Assembly: GCF_037201975.1 (NCBI RefSeq)
Contig: NZ_CP147520.1
Span: 2,356,001-2,420,000 of the forward strand
DNA from: Streptomyces sp. TG1A-60
Lineage (GTDB): Bacteria; Actinomycetota; Actinomycetes; Streptomycetales; Streptomycetaceae
Reading direction: 5' to 3'
DNA: 64,000 nt
The position numbers were made by a program, and so were the translations under genes. Shown in pieces: positions 7,254 to 16,531 of the stretch (the first letter of the stretch is position 1; every line of letters begins with the position of its first letter). The notes beneath the pieces are model-generated. The model had not been told where the DNA came from. It did no database searches and saw only the letters and a program-made list of their open reading frames with translations.

Positions 7254-9641
7254 TCAAGCCGCCCGGTACGCCTCTCCCAGCTTCGCGAGGGCCGCCGTGT
7301 AGCGGCCCGTGAGCAGCAGGTGGTCGGCCTGTGCGAAGGGTTTCGCGACCGCCTGCGTCATACGGACGTCCTGGCCCACCTTCCGCTGCACCAGCTGCCG
7401 TGCCTTGAGCACCGCCGCGTGTGCGCCCCGCTCGGGTGCCGCCCCCTTCGTCGTCAGACCCCAGCCGTACGGGAACTGCGGGTCGTACGCCGTGTCACCG
7501 ACGTTGATCGGCACCTGGGTCTGCGACCTGGGCCAGGTGACGGGGAGCCGACCGGTGAAGGGCCGCTCCCCGTAGAGGACGTCCGCGACGCCGTCACCCT
7601 CGGAACCGGGGAGCCAGGAGGCGACGAGCGCGTCCATGGCGCCGAGCCGGTCGCCGACGAGCTGGGGGCGCCCGGAGACGATCAGCACCGCGCACTTCAT
7701 GGCGCCGCACACCTTGTCCACGGATGCCTTGTCGGCGGCGCTCAGCTCCAGGTCGTGGCCGTTGCCGACGTCGCCGAAGCCCTCGGCGTACGGTGTCTCA
7801 CCGACGACGACCACGCCCACGTCATGGCCGGACGTCGGGGCGGAGGCGTCCTTCGAGTAGGTGACGCTCTTCCCGCCGGCCTTCCGGATGCCCTGAAGGA
7901 TCGTCGTGCCCTCGGTGATGTCACCGGAGGAGCCCTGCCAGGTGATCGTCCAGCCGCCGGACTGGTTGCCGACGTCGTCGGCGTTCGAGCCGGCCACGTA
8001 CACCTTCTGGGACTTGCTCAGGGGCAGGACCCCGCCCTTGTTCTTCAGCAGGACCTGCGACTTCGCCACCGCCTCGCGGGCCGCCGAGCGGTGCTCGGCC
8101 GAGCCGATGGCGGGGATGCCGCTCGTGTCGGCGTACGGCTTCTCGAAGAGCCCGAGCCGGAATTTCTGCGTGAGGATGCGCGATACCGCGTCGTCCACCC
8201 GCCGCTCGCTGACGCGACCGGCCCTCACCTCGGCGACGAGGGTCCGGTGGAAGTCGCCGTACGCGTACGGGACCATGATCATGTCGAGACCGGCGTTGAC
8301 CGACGTACGGACGTCGGAGGCGTAGTCGCCGGGGATCTGGTCGATGGCCTGCCAGTCGCTGATGACGAAGCCGTCGAAGCCCATGCGGTCCTTGAGGACG
8401 CCGTTGATCATGTCTGCGCGGGCGTGCACCTTCACCGCGCCCTTGCCGTCGCCGAGGATGTCGAGGGACGAGAACGACGGCATGACCGAGCCGACGCCCC
8501 GGTCCACGGCCTCCTGGTACGGCGAGAGATGAACCGCCTCAAGCTCCCGGCGGGTGACCTCGGTGACGCCCTGGTCGATCGTGTACGTCCCGGTCGTGGA
8601 CGAGCCGTACGCGGTGCCGCCGTCGCCGACGAAGTGCTTGGCGGTGGCGAGCAACTTGTCGCTCCGGGCCAGGTCCCGGCCGTCGGGGGCGCCCTGGAGG
8701 CCCTGGATCATCGTCTCCATGGACGTCACAAGCGCCGGGTCCTCGCCGAAGGACTCGTACGCGCGGCCCCAGCGGTCGTCGCGCGTCACGCACAGACAGG
8801 GTGCGAAGTTCCACGGGATGCCGGTGGCCCGGGTCTCGGCCGCCGTCAACGCACCCATCTCGTAGGCGACCTGCGGGTCCCGGGAGGCGCCCAGGCCGAT
8901 GTTGTGCGGGGTGATCGTGGCGCCGACGAGGTTGTTGTGGCCGTGGACCGCGTCCACCCCGTAGATCAGCGGGATCTGCAACCGCGTGGCCAGCGCACGG
9001 CGCTGGAAGCCGTCGATCATCTCGGCCCAGGCCTCGGGCGTGTTCCGCACGGGGGTCGAGCCGCCGCCGGAGAGGATCGAGCCGAGGCCGTACGCCGTGA
9101 TGTCGGCGGGGGTCGCCAGGGCGCCGCGCTCGGCCTGGGTCATCTGGCCGGCCTTCTCCTCCAGGGTCATCCGGGAGAGGAGGTCCGCCACCCGTTCCCT
9201 CACCGGCAGCTCCGGGTCCAGGTACGGCAGGCCGTGGGCGCCGATGACGACCGTCGGGGTCTCGGCGGGGGGCTCGGCGCCGGTGACGGTGAGCCGGACG
9301 GGGACCGTCTCGGCCGTCTCCGCCGAAGTGTCGCGCTGGGTGCGCACGGCGAGGGTGCGGGAGGTGCCGGACGGGGTGCCCGCCGGGAAGGCCAGGGTGC
9401 CGTCGGCCGGGATGTGGTCGGGGTCGGCGGTCGTCCGGTACGCCACGGTTACGGGCTCGGTGACCGTGCCGGTGACGGTGACCCGGATGCGGGCCGTGGC
9501 GCCCTCCGCCACCGGGTACACGGTGGCGTCGGTGGTCACCTTCGCGGGGGTGGCCGCCGTCGCCGTGGGAGCGAACGACAGGGGGATCAGGCCGGTGAGC
9601 AGGGCGGCCGAGACGAGCAACGGCGTTCTTCGGTTCCGCAT
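7254..9641 (-). CDS. Secreted glycoside hydrolase family 3 beta-glucosidase
   Basis: A 795-residue exported enzyme that probably cleaves beta-linked glucosides from oligosaccharides. The signal peptide is residues 1-30 (MRNRRTPLLV...PTATAA). A Calx-beta-like domain (about 35-125) precedes the GH3 catalytic barrel. LTLEEKAGQMTQAERG-type and YGVDAVHGHNN blocks are present, as are KHFVGDGG and the nucleophile Asp in GFDGFVISDWQAID (residue ~429). The C-terminal GH3 domain has VLLKNKGGVLPL and SWLPGSEGDGVADVLYG. It most resembles bacterial relatives of plant exo-glucanases. ATG 9641 was chosen because GGAGGGA lies six bases upstream; a GTG five codons earlier would include that site in the protein. 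Confidence 0.93.
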   Translation of the reverse strand: MRNRRTPLLVSAALLTGLIPLSFAPTATAATPAKVTTDATVYPVAEGATARIRVTVTGTVTEPVTVAYRTTADPDHIPADGTLAFPAGTPSGTSRTLAVRTQRDTSAETAETVPVRLTVTGAEPPAETPTVVIGAHGLPYLDPELPVRERVADLLSRMTLEEKAGQMTQAERGALATPADITAYGLGSILSGGGSTPVRNTPEAWAEMIDGFQRRALATRLQIPLIYGVDAVHGHNNLVGATITPHNIGLGASRDPQVAYEMGALTAAETRATGIPWNFAPCLCVTRDDRWGRAYESFGEDPALVTSMETMIQGLQGAPDGRDLARSDKLLATAKHFVGDGGTAYGSSTTGTYTIDQGVTEVTRRELEAVHLSPYQEAVDRGVGSVMPSFSSLDILGDGKGAVKVHARADMINGVLKDRMGFDGFVISDWQAIDQIPGDYASDVRTSVNAGLDMIMVPYAYGDFHRTLVAEVRAGRVSERRVDDAVSRILTQKFRLGLFEKPYADTSGIPAIGSAEHRSAAREAVAKSQVLLKNKGGVLPLSKSQKVYVAGSNADDVGNQSGGWTITWQGSSGDITEGTTILQGIRKAGGKSVTYSKDASAPTSGHDVGVVVVGETPYAEGFGDVGNGHDLELSAADKASVDKVCGAMKCAVLIVSGRPQLVGDRLGAMDALVASWLPGSEGDGVADVLYGERPFTGRLPVTWPRSQTQVPINVGDTAYDPQFPYGWGLTTKGAAPERGAHAAVLKARQLVQRKVGQDVRMTQAVAKPFAQADHLLLTGRYTAALAKLGEAYRAA

Positions 9642-9816
9642 CAGGGTTCCCTCCACTGAAACTCCAGGACCAGCAGCCGCGCTGAACTCCCGTTTCGCTC
9701 TGGGGACTTGGTGGGAGTCAACTGTCGGCTCGGACAGGCGTCAAGACGGCCTGTACAACCGTTCGCAAGGCGTGGTGGTCACGTAGTGCGACAGGGGGCG
9801 GGACGAGCGGAAGCGA
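9642..9816. promoter_or_regulatory. Upstream region of the GH3 gene
   Basis: No gene is seen. On the minus strand TTGACTCCC and TTGACGCC hexamer-like boxes occur near 9720 and 9750, so the GH3 promoter probably lies here. No operator could be identified. Confidence 0.35.
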
Positions 9817-9980
9817 GTGCCGCGACAGGCGACGTCTTGTCCGTGAAGGAGCGGCCTCCGGTGCGTGCTCTCGGTGTGCCGGCCCGAAGTCCTCGCACTG
9901 GACGTACCCGGGCTTTCGGCCGGTGCGGCGCGCGGGCGTGCCGCGCGCCGCGACGGGGCGAAGGTCGCCTGTCGCGGCAC
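9817..9980. other. 164-bp element with 17-bp perfect terminal inverted repeats (element B)
   Basis: GTGCCGCGACAGGCGAC at 9817-9833 and its exact reverse complement at 9964-9980 enclose 130 bases. The interior carries a 24-base stretch (9859-9882, core GTGCGTGCTCTCGGTGTG) identical to 30048-30071 upstream of serA, and a second shared block (CCGGTGCGGCG, 9919-9929). It could be a structured RNA closed by a long helix, or a small non-autonomous mobile repeat. A GGAAGC hexamer lies just outside both ends. No protein-coding role is supported. Confidence 0.55.
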
Positions 9981-10009
9981 GGGAAGCACGGGGGCGGCCC
10001 GTGCTTCCC
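9981..10009 (-). terminator. Terminator downstream of cimA
   Basis: Perfect 12-bp stem GGGAAGCACGGG (9981-9992) / CCCGTGCTTCCC (9998-10009) with a 5-base loop, 80 bases after the cimA stop. Confidence 0.75.
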
Positions 10010-10088
10010 AAGAGTGCGGGGAACCGCGCGAGCGGCCACGGACGATCCGCGACCGCCCACGCACCCGGGCCGACCGAGCTGCCGGGTG

Positions 10089-11693
10089 TTACTCGGCCGG
10101 CTCCACGCCCGCCCGCAGCAGGCCGTACGTGTAGGCGTCCTCCAGGGCCTGCCAGGACGCGGCGATCACGTTCTCGGCCACGCCGACCGTGGACCACTCG
10201 CCGGCGCCGTCGGTCGTGGAGATGAGGACACGGGTGGTGGAGTTGGTGCCGTGCTTGCCCTCCAGGATGCGGACCTTGTAGTCCACGAGCTCCAGCTTGG
10301 CGAGCTGGGGGTAGATCCTCTCCAGGGCGACGCGCAGAGCGCGGTCGAGGGCGTTGACCGGGCCGTTGCCCTCGGCGGTGGCGACGATGCGCTCGCTCTT
10401 GGCCCACAGCTTGACGGTGGCCTCGTTGGCGTGGCTGCCGTCGGGGCGGTCCTCGACGATGGCCCGCCAGGACTCGGTGCGGAAGTAGCGCTGGGGCTTG
10501 CCCGCGACCTCGTCGCGCAGCAGGATCTCGAAGCTCGCGTCGGCCGCCTCGTACGTGTAGCCCCTGAGCTCGCGCTCCTTGACCCGCTCGACGACCCGCC
10601 CGACCAGTTCGCGGTCGCCGCCGAGGTCGACGCCCAGCTCCTTGCCCTTGAGCTCGATGGAGGCGCGGCCCGCCATGTCGGAGACCAGCATCCGCATGGT
10701 GTTGCCGACCAGCTCGGGGTCGATGTGCTGGTAGAGGTCCGGGTCGACCTTGATCGCGGAGGCGTGCAGACCCGCCTTGTGCGCGAAGGCCGAGACACCG
10801 ACGTACGGCTGGTGCGTGGAGGGGGTGAGGTTGACTACCTCGGCGATGGCGTGGGAGATACGGGTCATCTCGCGCAGGGCGCCCTCGGGGAGGACCTTCT
10901 TGCCGTACTTCAGCTCCAGGGCGGCGACGACCGGGAAGAGGTTGGAGTTGCCGACGCGCTCGCCGTAGCCGTTGGCCGTGCACTGGACGTGGGTGGCGCC
11001 GGCGTCGACGGCGGCCAGGGTGTTGGCGACGGCGCAGCCGGTGTCGTCCTGGGCGTGGATGCCGAGGCGGGCGCCGGTGTCGGCGAGGACGGTCGCGACG
11101 ACGGCCTGCACCTGGGCGGGGAGCATGCCGCCGTTGGTGTCACAGAGGATGACGACGTCGGCGCCGGCCTCGGCGGCGGTGCGGACGACGGACTTGGCGT
11201 ACCCGGGGTTGGCGCGGTAGCCGTCGAAGAAGTGCTCGCAGTCGACGAAGACCCGGCGGCCCTGCGCGCACAGGTGGGAGACGGTGTCGCGGACCATCTC
11301 CAGGTTCTCGTCGAGCGTGGTGCGCAGCGCCAGCTCCACGTGCCGGTCGTGGGACTTGGCGACGAGGGTGATGACCGAGGCGCCGGATTCGAGGAGGGCC
11401 TTGACCTGCGGGTCCTCGCTCGCCTTGCCGCCCGCGCGACGGGTGGCGCCGAACGCGACCAGCCGGGCGTGTTTGAAGTCGATCTCCTTCTGGGCGCGGG
11501 CGAAGAACTCGGTGTCCCTCGGGTTGGCGCCGGGCCAGCCGCCCTCGATGAAGCCGACGCCGAAGTCGTCCAGGTGCCGTGCGATGGCCAGCTTGTCCGC
11601 GACCGTGAGGTTGATGCCCTCGCGCTGGGCACCGTCGCGCAGGGTGGTGTCGAAGACGTGGAACGAGTCGTCGAGCTCGCTGGTTTCCGTCAT
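10089..11693 (-). CDS. cimA: Citramalate synthase
   Basis: A 534-residue DRE-TIM metallolyase that condenses pyruvate and acetyl-CoA to citramalate, a threonine-independent entry to isoleucine synthesis. The catalytic loop FDTTLRDGAQREG is near residue 14, followed by GVGFIEGGWPGANPRD, typical of CimA; LeuA proteins differ here. The metal-ligand segment GIHAQDDTGCAVANTLA and a C-terminal LeuA-dimer regulatory domain (about 400-534) are present. Such genes are often labelled leuA in Streptomyces, but the EGGWPGANPRD block and overall length favour citramalate synthase. ATG 11693 follows AGGAG by ten bases. The leader upstream codes for a peptide with two isoleucines and a terminator, so isoleucine-responsive attenuation is likely. 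Confidence 0.88.
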   Translation of the reverse strand: MTETSELDDSFHVFDTTLRDGAQREGINLTVADKLAIARHLDDFGVGFIEGGWPGANPRDTEFFARAQKEIDFKHARLVAFGATRRAGGKASEDPQVKALLESGASVITLVAKSHDRHVELALRTTLDENLEMVRDTVSHLCAQGRRVFVDCEHFFDGYRANPGYAKSVVRTAAEAGADVVILCDTNGGMLPAQVQAVVATVLADTGARLGIHAQDDTGCAVANTLAAVDAGATHVQCTANGYGERVGNSNLFPVVAALELKYGKKVLPEGALREMTRISHAIAEVVNLTPSTHQPYVGVSAFAHKAGLHASAIKVDPDLYQHIDPELVGNTMRMLVSDMAGRASIELKGKELGVDLGGDRELVGRVVERVKERELRGYTYEAADASFEILLRDEVAGKPQRYFRTESWRAIVEDRPDGSHANEATVKLWAKSERIVATAEGNGPVNALDRALRVALERIYPQLAKLELVDYKVRILEGKHGTNSTTRVLISTTDGAGEWSTVGVAENVIAASWQALEDAYTYGLLRAGVEPAE

Positions 11694-11802
11694 GGTCTCA
11701 AGGCTCCTGTGTTGGATCTCGGTCGTACCGGAATGACCGGCTCCACCGTCCACCGCTGATCCCTCGCGCTGCGCTCCCGGCTGGGGGTGGGCCAGAAAAG
11801 CG

Positions 11803-11827
11803 AAAAACCCCTCGCGGGTGCGAGAGG
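11803..11827 (-). terminator. Attenuator terminator in the cimA leader
   Basis: On the minus strand CCTCTCGC-ACCC-GCGAGGGG forms an 8-bp stem (11808-11827) followed at once by five U's and then CGCUUUU. It lies 55 bases after the putative leader peptide stop and about 110 bases before the cimA start. That is the expected geometry of ribosome-mediated attenuation. Confidence 0.75.
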
Positions 11828-11882
11828 TCTGCGCGCGGGTCGAGGACGACGGTGTCCGCCCGTACCTGGTCGTACGTGGCGG

Positions 11883-11918
11883 TCACTGCGGACCGGCGCG
11901 CCTGCTGCCAATAATCAT
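11883..11918 (-). CDS. Putative cimA leader peptide MIIGSRRAGPQ
   Basis: An 11-codon frame, ATG 11918 to TGA 11883. It starts Met-Ile-Ile with two consecutive ATT codons, which are rare in this genome type where ATC is normal. A ribosome stalling there for charged tRNA-Ile would decide folding of the terminator at 11803-11827. No clear Shine-Dalgarno is seen. A GTG five codons earlier in the same frame (Val-Leu-Ser-Phe-Ala before Met) is an alternative start. Function inferred from position and codon content. Confidence 0.6.
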   Translation of the reverse strand: MIIGSRRAGPQ

Positions 11919-12104
11919 GGCGAACGAGAGCACGGGGGCAGTCTGGCACAGACCGTCCCGTGCTCACCGTCCGTCTCAGGATACGAACAGCGCGCTGACG
12001 CGCTGCGCCGAGCGCTCACCGCGTGGCCGGGCGGCGAGCCGGTCCGCGTCGGCCGCGCGGAACGCCCCTTCGGCAGGACGGGGAGGACCGAGGGGCGGGC
12101 GTGT

Positions 12105-12153
12105 GGACGGTCGTGTCCGGAACGCGCCGGGCCCGCCCCGGACACGACCGTCC
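12105..12153 (-). terminator. Terminator downstream of ilvE
   Basis: Perfect 16-bp stem GGACGGTCGTGTCCGG (12105-12120) / CCGGACACGACCGTCC (12138-12153), 17-base loop, 40 bases after the ilvE stop. It also separates ilvE from the cimA leader. Confidence 0.85.
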
Positions 12154-12193
12154 GGGGCGGGCCCGGACGCTCGGGTCCCGACGGCTCAGGTGG

Positions 12194-13282
12194 TCAGCCC
12201 AGCTCGTGCATCCATCCGTGCTTGTCCTCGACCGTGCCGCGCTGGATGTTCAGCAGGGCCTCGCGGAGCCTGAGGGTGACGGGGCCGGGCTCGCCGCCGG
12301 ACTGCTGCCAGGCGGCGCCGGTGCGCTTGACCGTGCCGACGGGGGTGATGACGGCGGCGGTGCCGCAGGCGAAGACCTCGGTGAGGGCGCCGCTCTCGGA
12401 GTCGGCCTGCCACTGGTCGATGGAGATGCGGCCCTCCTCGGCGGTGTGGCCGAGGTCGGCGGCGACCGTCAGCAGGGAGTCGCGGGTGACGCCCTCCAGG
12501 ATGGAGCCGGTGAGGGAAGGGGTGACGATGCGGTCGCCGTACACGAAGTACAGGTTCATCCCGCCCAGTTCCTCGACCCACTTGCGCTCGACCGCGTCGA
12601 GGTAGCAGACCTGGGCGCAGCCCTCGGCGGCGGCCTCGGCCTGGGCGAGCAGGGAGGCCGCGTAGTTGCCACCGGTCTTGGCGTCGCCCATGCCGCCGGG
12701 GACGGCGCGGACGTGGTCCTCGGAGACCCAGATGGAGACGGGCTTGACGCCGCCGGGGAAGTACGCGCCGGCCGGGGAGGCGATGACGAGGAACAGGTAC
12801 TCGTTGGCCGGTTTGACGCCCAGACCGACCTCGGTGGCGATCATGAACGGGCGGAGGTAGAGCGACTCCTCGCCGCCGTGCGCGGGCACCCACGCCTTGT
12901 CCTGCCGGACCAGCACGTCGCACGCCTCGATGAAGGTCTCCACCGGCAGTTCGGGCATCGCGAGCCGTTTGGCGGACCGCTGGAAGCGCCGGGCGTTCAT
13001 CTCCGGGCGGAAGGTGGCGACGGAGCCGTCGGGCCGGCGGTACGCCTTCAGTCCCTCGAAGATCTCCTGCGCGTAGTGCAGGGTCATGTTCGCGGGGTCC
13101 AGGGAGAGCGGGCCGTACGGGACGAGTTGGCCGTCGTGCCAACCGCGGCCCTCGGTCCACTTGATCGTCACCATGTGGTCGGTGAAGTGGCGGCCGAATC
13201 CGGGGTCGGCCAGGACCGCCTCGCGCTCCGCGTCGGAGAGCGGGTGGGCGGACGGCTTCAGCTCGATCGTGGGCGTCGTCAT
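12194..13282 (-). CDS. ilvE: Branched-chain amino acid aminotransferase
   Basis: A 362-residue class IV PLP aminotransferase that performs the last step to Ile, Leu and Val and the first step of their catabolism to acyl-CoA starters. The substrate loop has [18 protein letters not shown], and the PLP lysine lies in the [15 protein letters not shown] block. [11 protein letters not shown] and [13 protein letters not shown] further match IlvE of the eukaryote-like type. The start ATG 13282 ([20 protein letters not shown]) has GAAGGA nine bases upstream; longer upstream frames lack coding character. It is monocistronic, with its own terminator, between cimA and leuB. Confidence 0.95.
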   Translation of the reverse strand: MTTPTIELKPSAHPLSDAEREAVLADPGFGRHFTDHMVTIKWTEGRGWHDGQLVPYGPLSLDPANMTLHYAQEIFEGLKAYRRPDGSVATFRPEMNARRFQRSAKRLAMPELPVETFIEACDVLVRQDKAWVPAHGGEESLYLRPFMIATEVGLGVKPANEYLFLVIASPAGAYFPGGVKPVSIWVSEDHVRAVPGGMGDAKTGGNYAASLLAQAEAAAEGCAQVCYLDAVERKWVEELGGMNLYFVYGDRIVTPSLTGSILEGVTRDSLLTVAADLGHTAEEGRISIDQWQADSESGALTEVFACGTAAVITPVGTVKRTGAAWQQSGGEPGPVTLRLREALLNIQRGTVEDKHGWMHELG

Positions 13283-13496
13283 GAGTGGTTGTCCTTCACC
13301 GGTTGTGTGTGACGGGCCGCGCTCACATCCGTACGGCCAGTGGCCAGTGTCAGGACGTCCGAGCATTCCCTCATTCCGCGGCACCTCGTTCGATTATCGC
13401 CTGTGTGCGGGCGGGGACGAAACGTGGATGACAGTGGACCAAAACGGTGCGGTGTACGGCCCGGGGGATGATGGTGACACCCGGCGGGGACATGCG

Positions 13497-13531
13497 GAAG
13501 CCGCCGGGTGCAGGTGCGACCCGGCGGCTTC
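13497..13531 (-). terminator. Terminator downstream of leuB
   Basis: Perfect 13-bp stem GAAGCCGCCGGGT (13497-13509) / ACCCGGCGGCTTC (13519-13531), 9-base loop, 20 bases after the leuB stop. Confidence 0.85.
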
Positions 13532-13551
13532 GAAAGACTTCGAGTGCGGGG

Positions 13552-14595
13552 TCAGCCGGCTACTCGTACGGCGAGGGCGTCGCCGATCTCGTCCGTCGAA
13601 CGGGCGGGCAGTTCGCCGCGCTCCGCGAGGTCGGCGGAGACGGCCTCCTCGATGCGCGCGGCCTCGGGCTCGTAGCCGAGGTGGCGCAGGAGCAGGGCGA
13701 CGGACAGGACCGTGGCGGACGGGTCGGCCTTGCCCTGGCCGGCGATGTCCGGGGCCGAGCCGTGCACGGGCTCGAACATGGACGGGAACTCTCCGGACGG
13801 GTTGATGTTGCCGGAGGCCGCGACGCCGATGCCGCCGGAGACGGCCGCGGCGAGGTCGGTGATGATGTCGCCGAAGAGGTTGTCGGTGACGATCACGTCG
13901 AAGCGGGCCGGGTCGGTGACGAGGTAGATCGTCGCCGCGTCGACGTGGATGTAGTCGGTGGTGACGTCGGGGAACTCCGCGGCCACCTTGTTGAAGAGGT
14001 TCGTCCACAGGTGACCGGCGAAGGTCAGCACGTTGTTCTTGTGGACGAGGGTGAGCTTCTTGCGCGGGCGGGCCTGGGCGCGGGCGAACGCGTCGCGGAC
14101 CACGCGCTCGACACCGAAGGCCGTGTTCACGGAGACCTCGGTGGCGACCTCGTGCTCGGTGCCCTTGCGGATCGTGCCGCCGTTGCCGGTGTACGGGCCC
14201 TCGGTACCCTCGCGGACCACGACGAAGTCGATCTCGGGCTGGCCGGCGAGCGGGGTGGCGACCCCCGGGAGCAGCTTCGACGGACGCAGGTTCACGTGGT
14301 GGTCGAAGGCGAAGCGGAGCTTGAGCAGGAAGCCGCGCTCCAGGACCCCGGAGGGGACGCTCGGGTCGCCGATCGCGCCGAGCAGGATCGCGTCGTGCCG
14401 CTTCAGCGAGTCGAGGTCGGCGTCGGTGAGGGTCTCACCGGTGGCGTGGTAGCGCTGGGCGCCGAAGTCGTACTCCTCGGTCTCCAGCTTCACATCCTGC
14501 GGAAGGACGGCGGAGAGGACCTTGAGCCCCTGGGCCACGACTTCCTGACCGATGCCGTCACCGGGGATCACTGCGAGATTGAGGCTGCGAGACAT
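13552..14595 (-). CDS. leuB: 3-isopropylmalate dehydrogenase
   Basis: A 347-residue NAD-dependent beta-decarboxylating dehydrogenase, third step of leucine synthesis. N-terminal [12 protein letters not shown], substrate loop [24 protein letters not shown], metal-binding [20 protein letters not shown] and the NAD-site [24 protein letters not shown] are all present. The compact length and lack of the E. coli-type loop match the actinobacterial LeuB. ATG 14595 gives [14 protein letters not shown]. It is divergent from the metallophosphoesterase gene; both promoters must lie within 14596-14738. Confidence 0.96.
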   Translation of the reverse strand: MSRSLNLAVIPGDGIGQEVVAQGLKVLSAVLPQDVKLETEEYDFGAQRYHATGETLTDADLDSLKRHDAILLGAIGDPSVPSGVLERGFLLKLRFAFDHHVNLRPSKLLPGVATPLAGQPEIDFVVVREGTEGPYTGNGGTIRKGTEHEVATEVSVNTAFGVERVVRDAFARAQARPRKKLTLVHKNNVLTFAGHLWTNLFNKVAAEFPDVTTDYIHVDAATIYLVTDPARFDVIVTDNLFGDIITDLAAAVSGGIGVAASGNINPSGEFPSMFEPVHGSAPDIAGQGKADPSATVLSVALLLRHLGYEPEAARIEEAVSADLAERGELPARSTDEIGDALAVRVAG

Positions 14596-14738
14596 GACGG
14601 CACCGTACTCCTTGTCCCACGGGATGACACGGTCCGTCCGCGATATGGACGTGCCGGAGTGACCTCCACGCCGATCCGTTGACCGGCGTTCACCCGCCTG
14701 TTTGCCGGGAGTTGGCCTCTGCTGGGAAGTTGCCCGTC

Positions 14739-16345
14739 ATGACCGCATCCTCCAGGGGGGACCCTCCGGGCCCTCCGTCCCGAACCTCGGCATCCCGGAA
14801 CGGCTCGCCCGCCGCCTCAGCATGCCGGAGCAGCACGAGTACCTGCGCGAGAAGCTCTCCCGGCGCGTCGCGCTGGCGGCCGGCGCGGTGGCGAGCGGGC
14901 TGCTGGCCGGCTGCTCGGGGTCCGCGGACGCGCCGGCGAAGAGGCGGTCGTCCCCGCCCGCACCGGCCCCGGCCACCGGCGAGGTTCACGGCTCGGTCGT
15001 GGTCCCCTTCGGCCGCCGGCTGGCTTTCGGCGCCGACCCGAAGGCACAGATGCGGATCTCCTGGCAGGTCCCGTTCGCCGTCCGGAAGCCGTACGTCCGG
15101 GTCGGGCTGAAGCCGTGGGAACTGAGCCGGAAGATCGAGGCCGAGGTCCGGGACCTGCGCACCCCGCCCCTGTCGAAGAAGCTGCCGTCGGTCGACCAGT
15201 ACTACGTGCACGCGGCGCTCGACGGTCTGAGGCCCGGCACGACGTACTACTACGGTGTCGGCCACGAGGGCTTCGACCCGGCCGACCGGCTGGAGACGCT
15301 GGGCACCTTCACCACCGCCCCCGCGAAGGCGGAGTCGTTCGTCTTCACCGCCTTCGGCGACCAGGGCGTCAGCTACGACGCCCTCGCGTGCGACCAGGTC
15401 CTCCTCGGCCAGAACCCGGCCTTCCACCTGCACGCCGGCGACATCTGCTACGCGGACACCACCGGCCACGGCAAGGAGGACGACGTCTACGACGCCCGCG
15501 TCTGGGACCAGTTCCTCGCCCAGACCGAGTCGGTCGCCAAGTCGGTGCCGTGGATGGTCTCGTACGGCAACCACGACATGGAGGCCTGGTACTCCCCCGA
15601 CGGCTACGGCGGCCAACTCGCCCGCTGGTCACTGCCGGAGAACGGCTTCGACCCGCGCAAGGCACCGGGGGTCTACTCCTTCGTCTACGGCAACGTCGGC
15701 GTCGTCTCGCTGGACGCGAACGACGTGTCGTACGAGATCCCGGCCAATCTCGGTTACACCGACGGCAGGCAGACGAAGTGGCTGGACCGGCGGCTCGGCG
15801 AGCTGCGGGCGTCCGACGCGGTGGACTTCGTCGTCGTCTTCTTCCACCACTGCGTGTACTCGACGTCCACGCACGCCTCGGACGGCGGTCTGCGCGACGC
15901 CTGGCTGCCGCTCTTCGCCAAGCACCAGGTCGACCTCGTCATCAACGGCCACAACCACGTCTACGAGCGCACCGACGCCGTCAAGGAAGGCACGGTGGGC
16001 CGGCAGGTGCCGGTGGGCGCGTCGACCGATCCGACGCGGGACGGGATCGTGTACGTCACGGCGGGCGGGGGCGGCAAGGGCCTGTACGGGTTCCCGGAGG
16101 GCGTGACGGACAGCTACGAGGGGCACGTCGAGAAGGCCGCCGAGCGCGAGCCCGTGGAGTCGTACCACTGGACCGCGTCACGGGAGAGGAAGTCGGAGAC
16201 GGTGGAATGGTCGCGGGTGCGCTACACCGGCTTCTCGTTCCTGTCCGTGGCGGTGGAGGCGGGCGCCGCTCCTCGCCTCACGGTCTCGGCACTGGCCCAG
16301 TCCGGGGCGCGGATCGACCATTTCGAGGTGCGGCGCGGCGCCTGA
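14739..16345 (+). CDS. Exported metallophosphoesterase with purple-acid-phosphatase N-domain (5' end probably frameshifted)
   Basis: A phosphoesterase of the PAP/calcineurin superfamily. The N-terminal fibronectin-like domain (RLAFGADPKAQMRISWQVPF ... LRPGTTYYYGVGHEG) is followed by the binuclear metal site blocks FGDQG, GDICYAD, YGNHDMEAWYSP, FFHHCVYS and NGHNHVYERT. SRRVALAAGAV followed by LLAGC looks like a twin-arginine lipoprotein signal, so it should act outside the cell. ATG 14739 starts MTASSRG. It must gain one G in the G6 run 14755-14760 to join the conserved VPNLGIPERLARRLSM and the rest. Without that correction the first in-frame ATG is 14822. A strong terminator follows at once. 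Confidence 0.85.
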
Positions 16346-16347
16346 GC

Positions 16348-16388
16348 GCCTGTCGGGTGACCTCCCGGCCGGAGGTCACCCGACAGGC
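16348..16388 (+). terminator. Terminator after the metallophosphoesterase gene
   Basis: Perfect 18-bp stem GCCTGTCGGGTGACCTCC (16348-16365) / GGAGGTCACCCGACAGGC (16371-16388) with a 5-base loop, 2 bases after the stop. It sits between convergent genes and can serve both. Confidence 0.9.
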
Positions 16389-16399
16389 TCTGAACCCGC

Positions 16400-16531
16400 T
16401 CAGTGTCCGGTGGACCCGCCGTTGTCCCTGCGGTCGAGGGCGCGCTGGAGCGCGGCGGCGGCGTTCTTCCGGTCGGACTCGTCGGTCCGGGAAACGTGAC
16501 GGACTCGGCGGCGGATGGTCGTCTCGGCCAT
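16400..16531 (-). CDS. Small basic protein of 43 residues
   Basis: Starts at ATG 16531 with GGAG ten bases upstream and reads MAETTIRRRVRHVSRTDESD...ALDRRDNGGSTGH. It is highly charged with no membrane segment. The RKNAAAALQRALDRRDN stretch is a probable amphipathic helix. I recall similar small proteins beside pruA in other Streptomyces, but no function is known. It lies convergent to the phosphoesterase gene and ends 11 bases from its terminator. Confidence 0.7.
   Translation of the reverse strand: MAETTIRRRVRHVSRTDESDRKNAAAALQRALDRRDNGGSTGH

Noticed and set aside
5700..9659. A 1319-codon open frame on the + strand
   Set aside because: It lies antisense to the TPM and GH3 genes, both of which have clear domains; long antisense frames are expected at this G/C content and its composition is Arg/Gly/Val-rich with no recognisable domain.
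11700..11990. T-box riboswitch in the cimA leader
   Set aside because: No T-box consensus or specifier stem is seen; leader peptide plus terminator explains the layout better.
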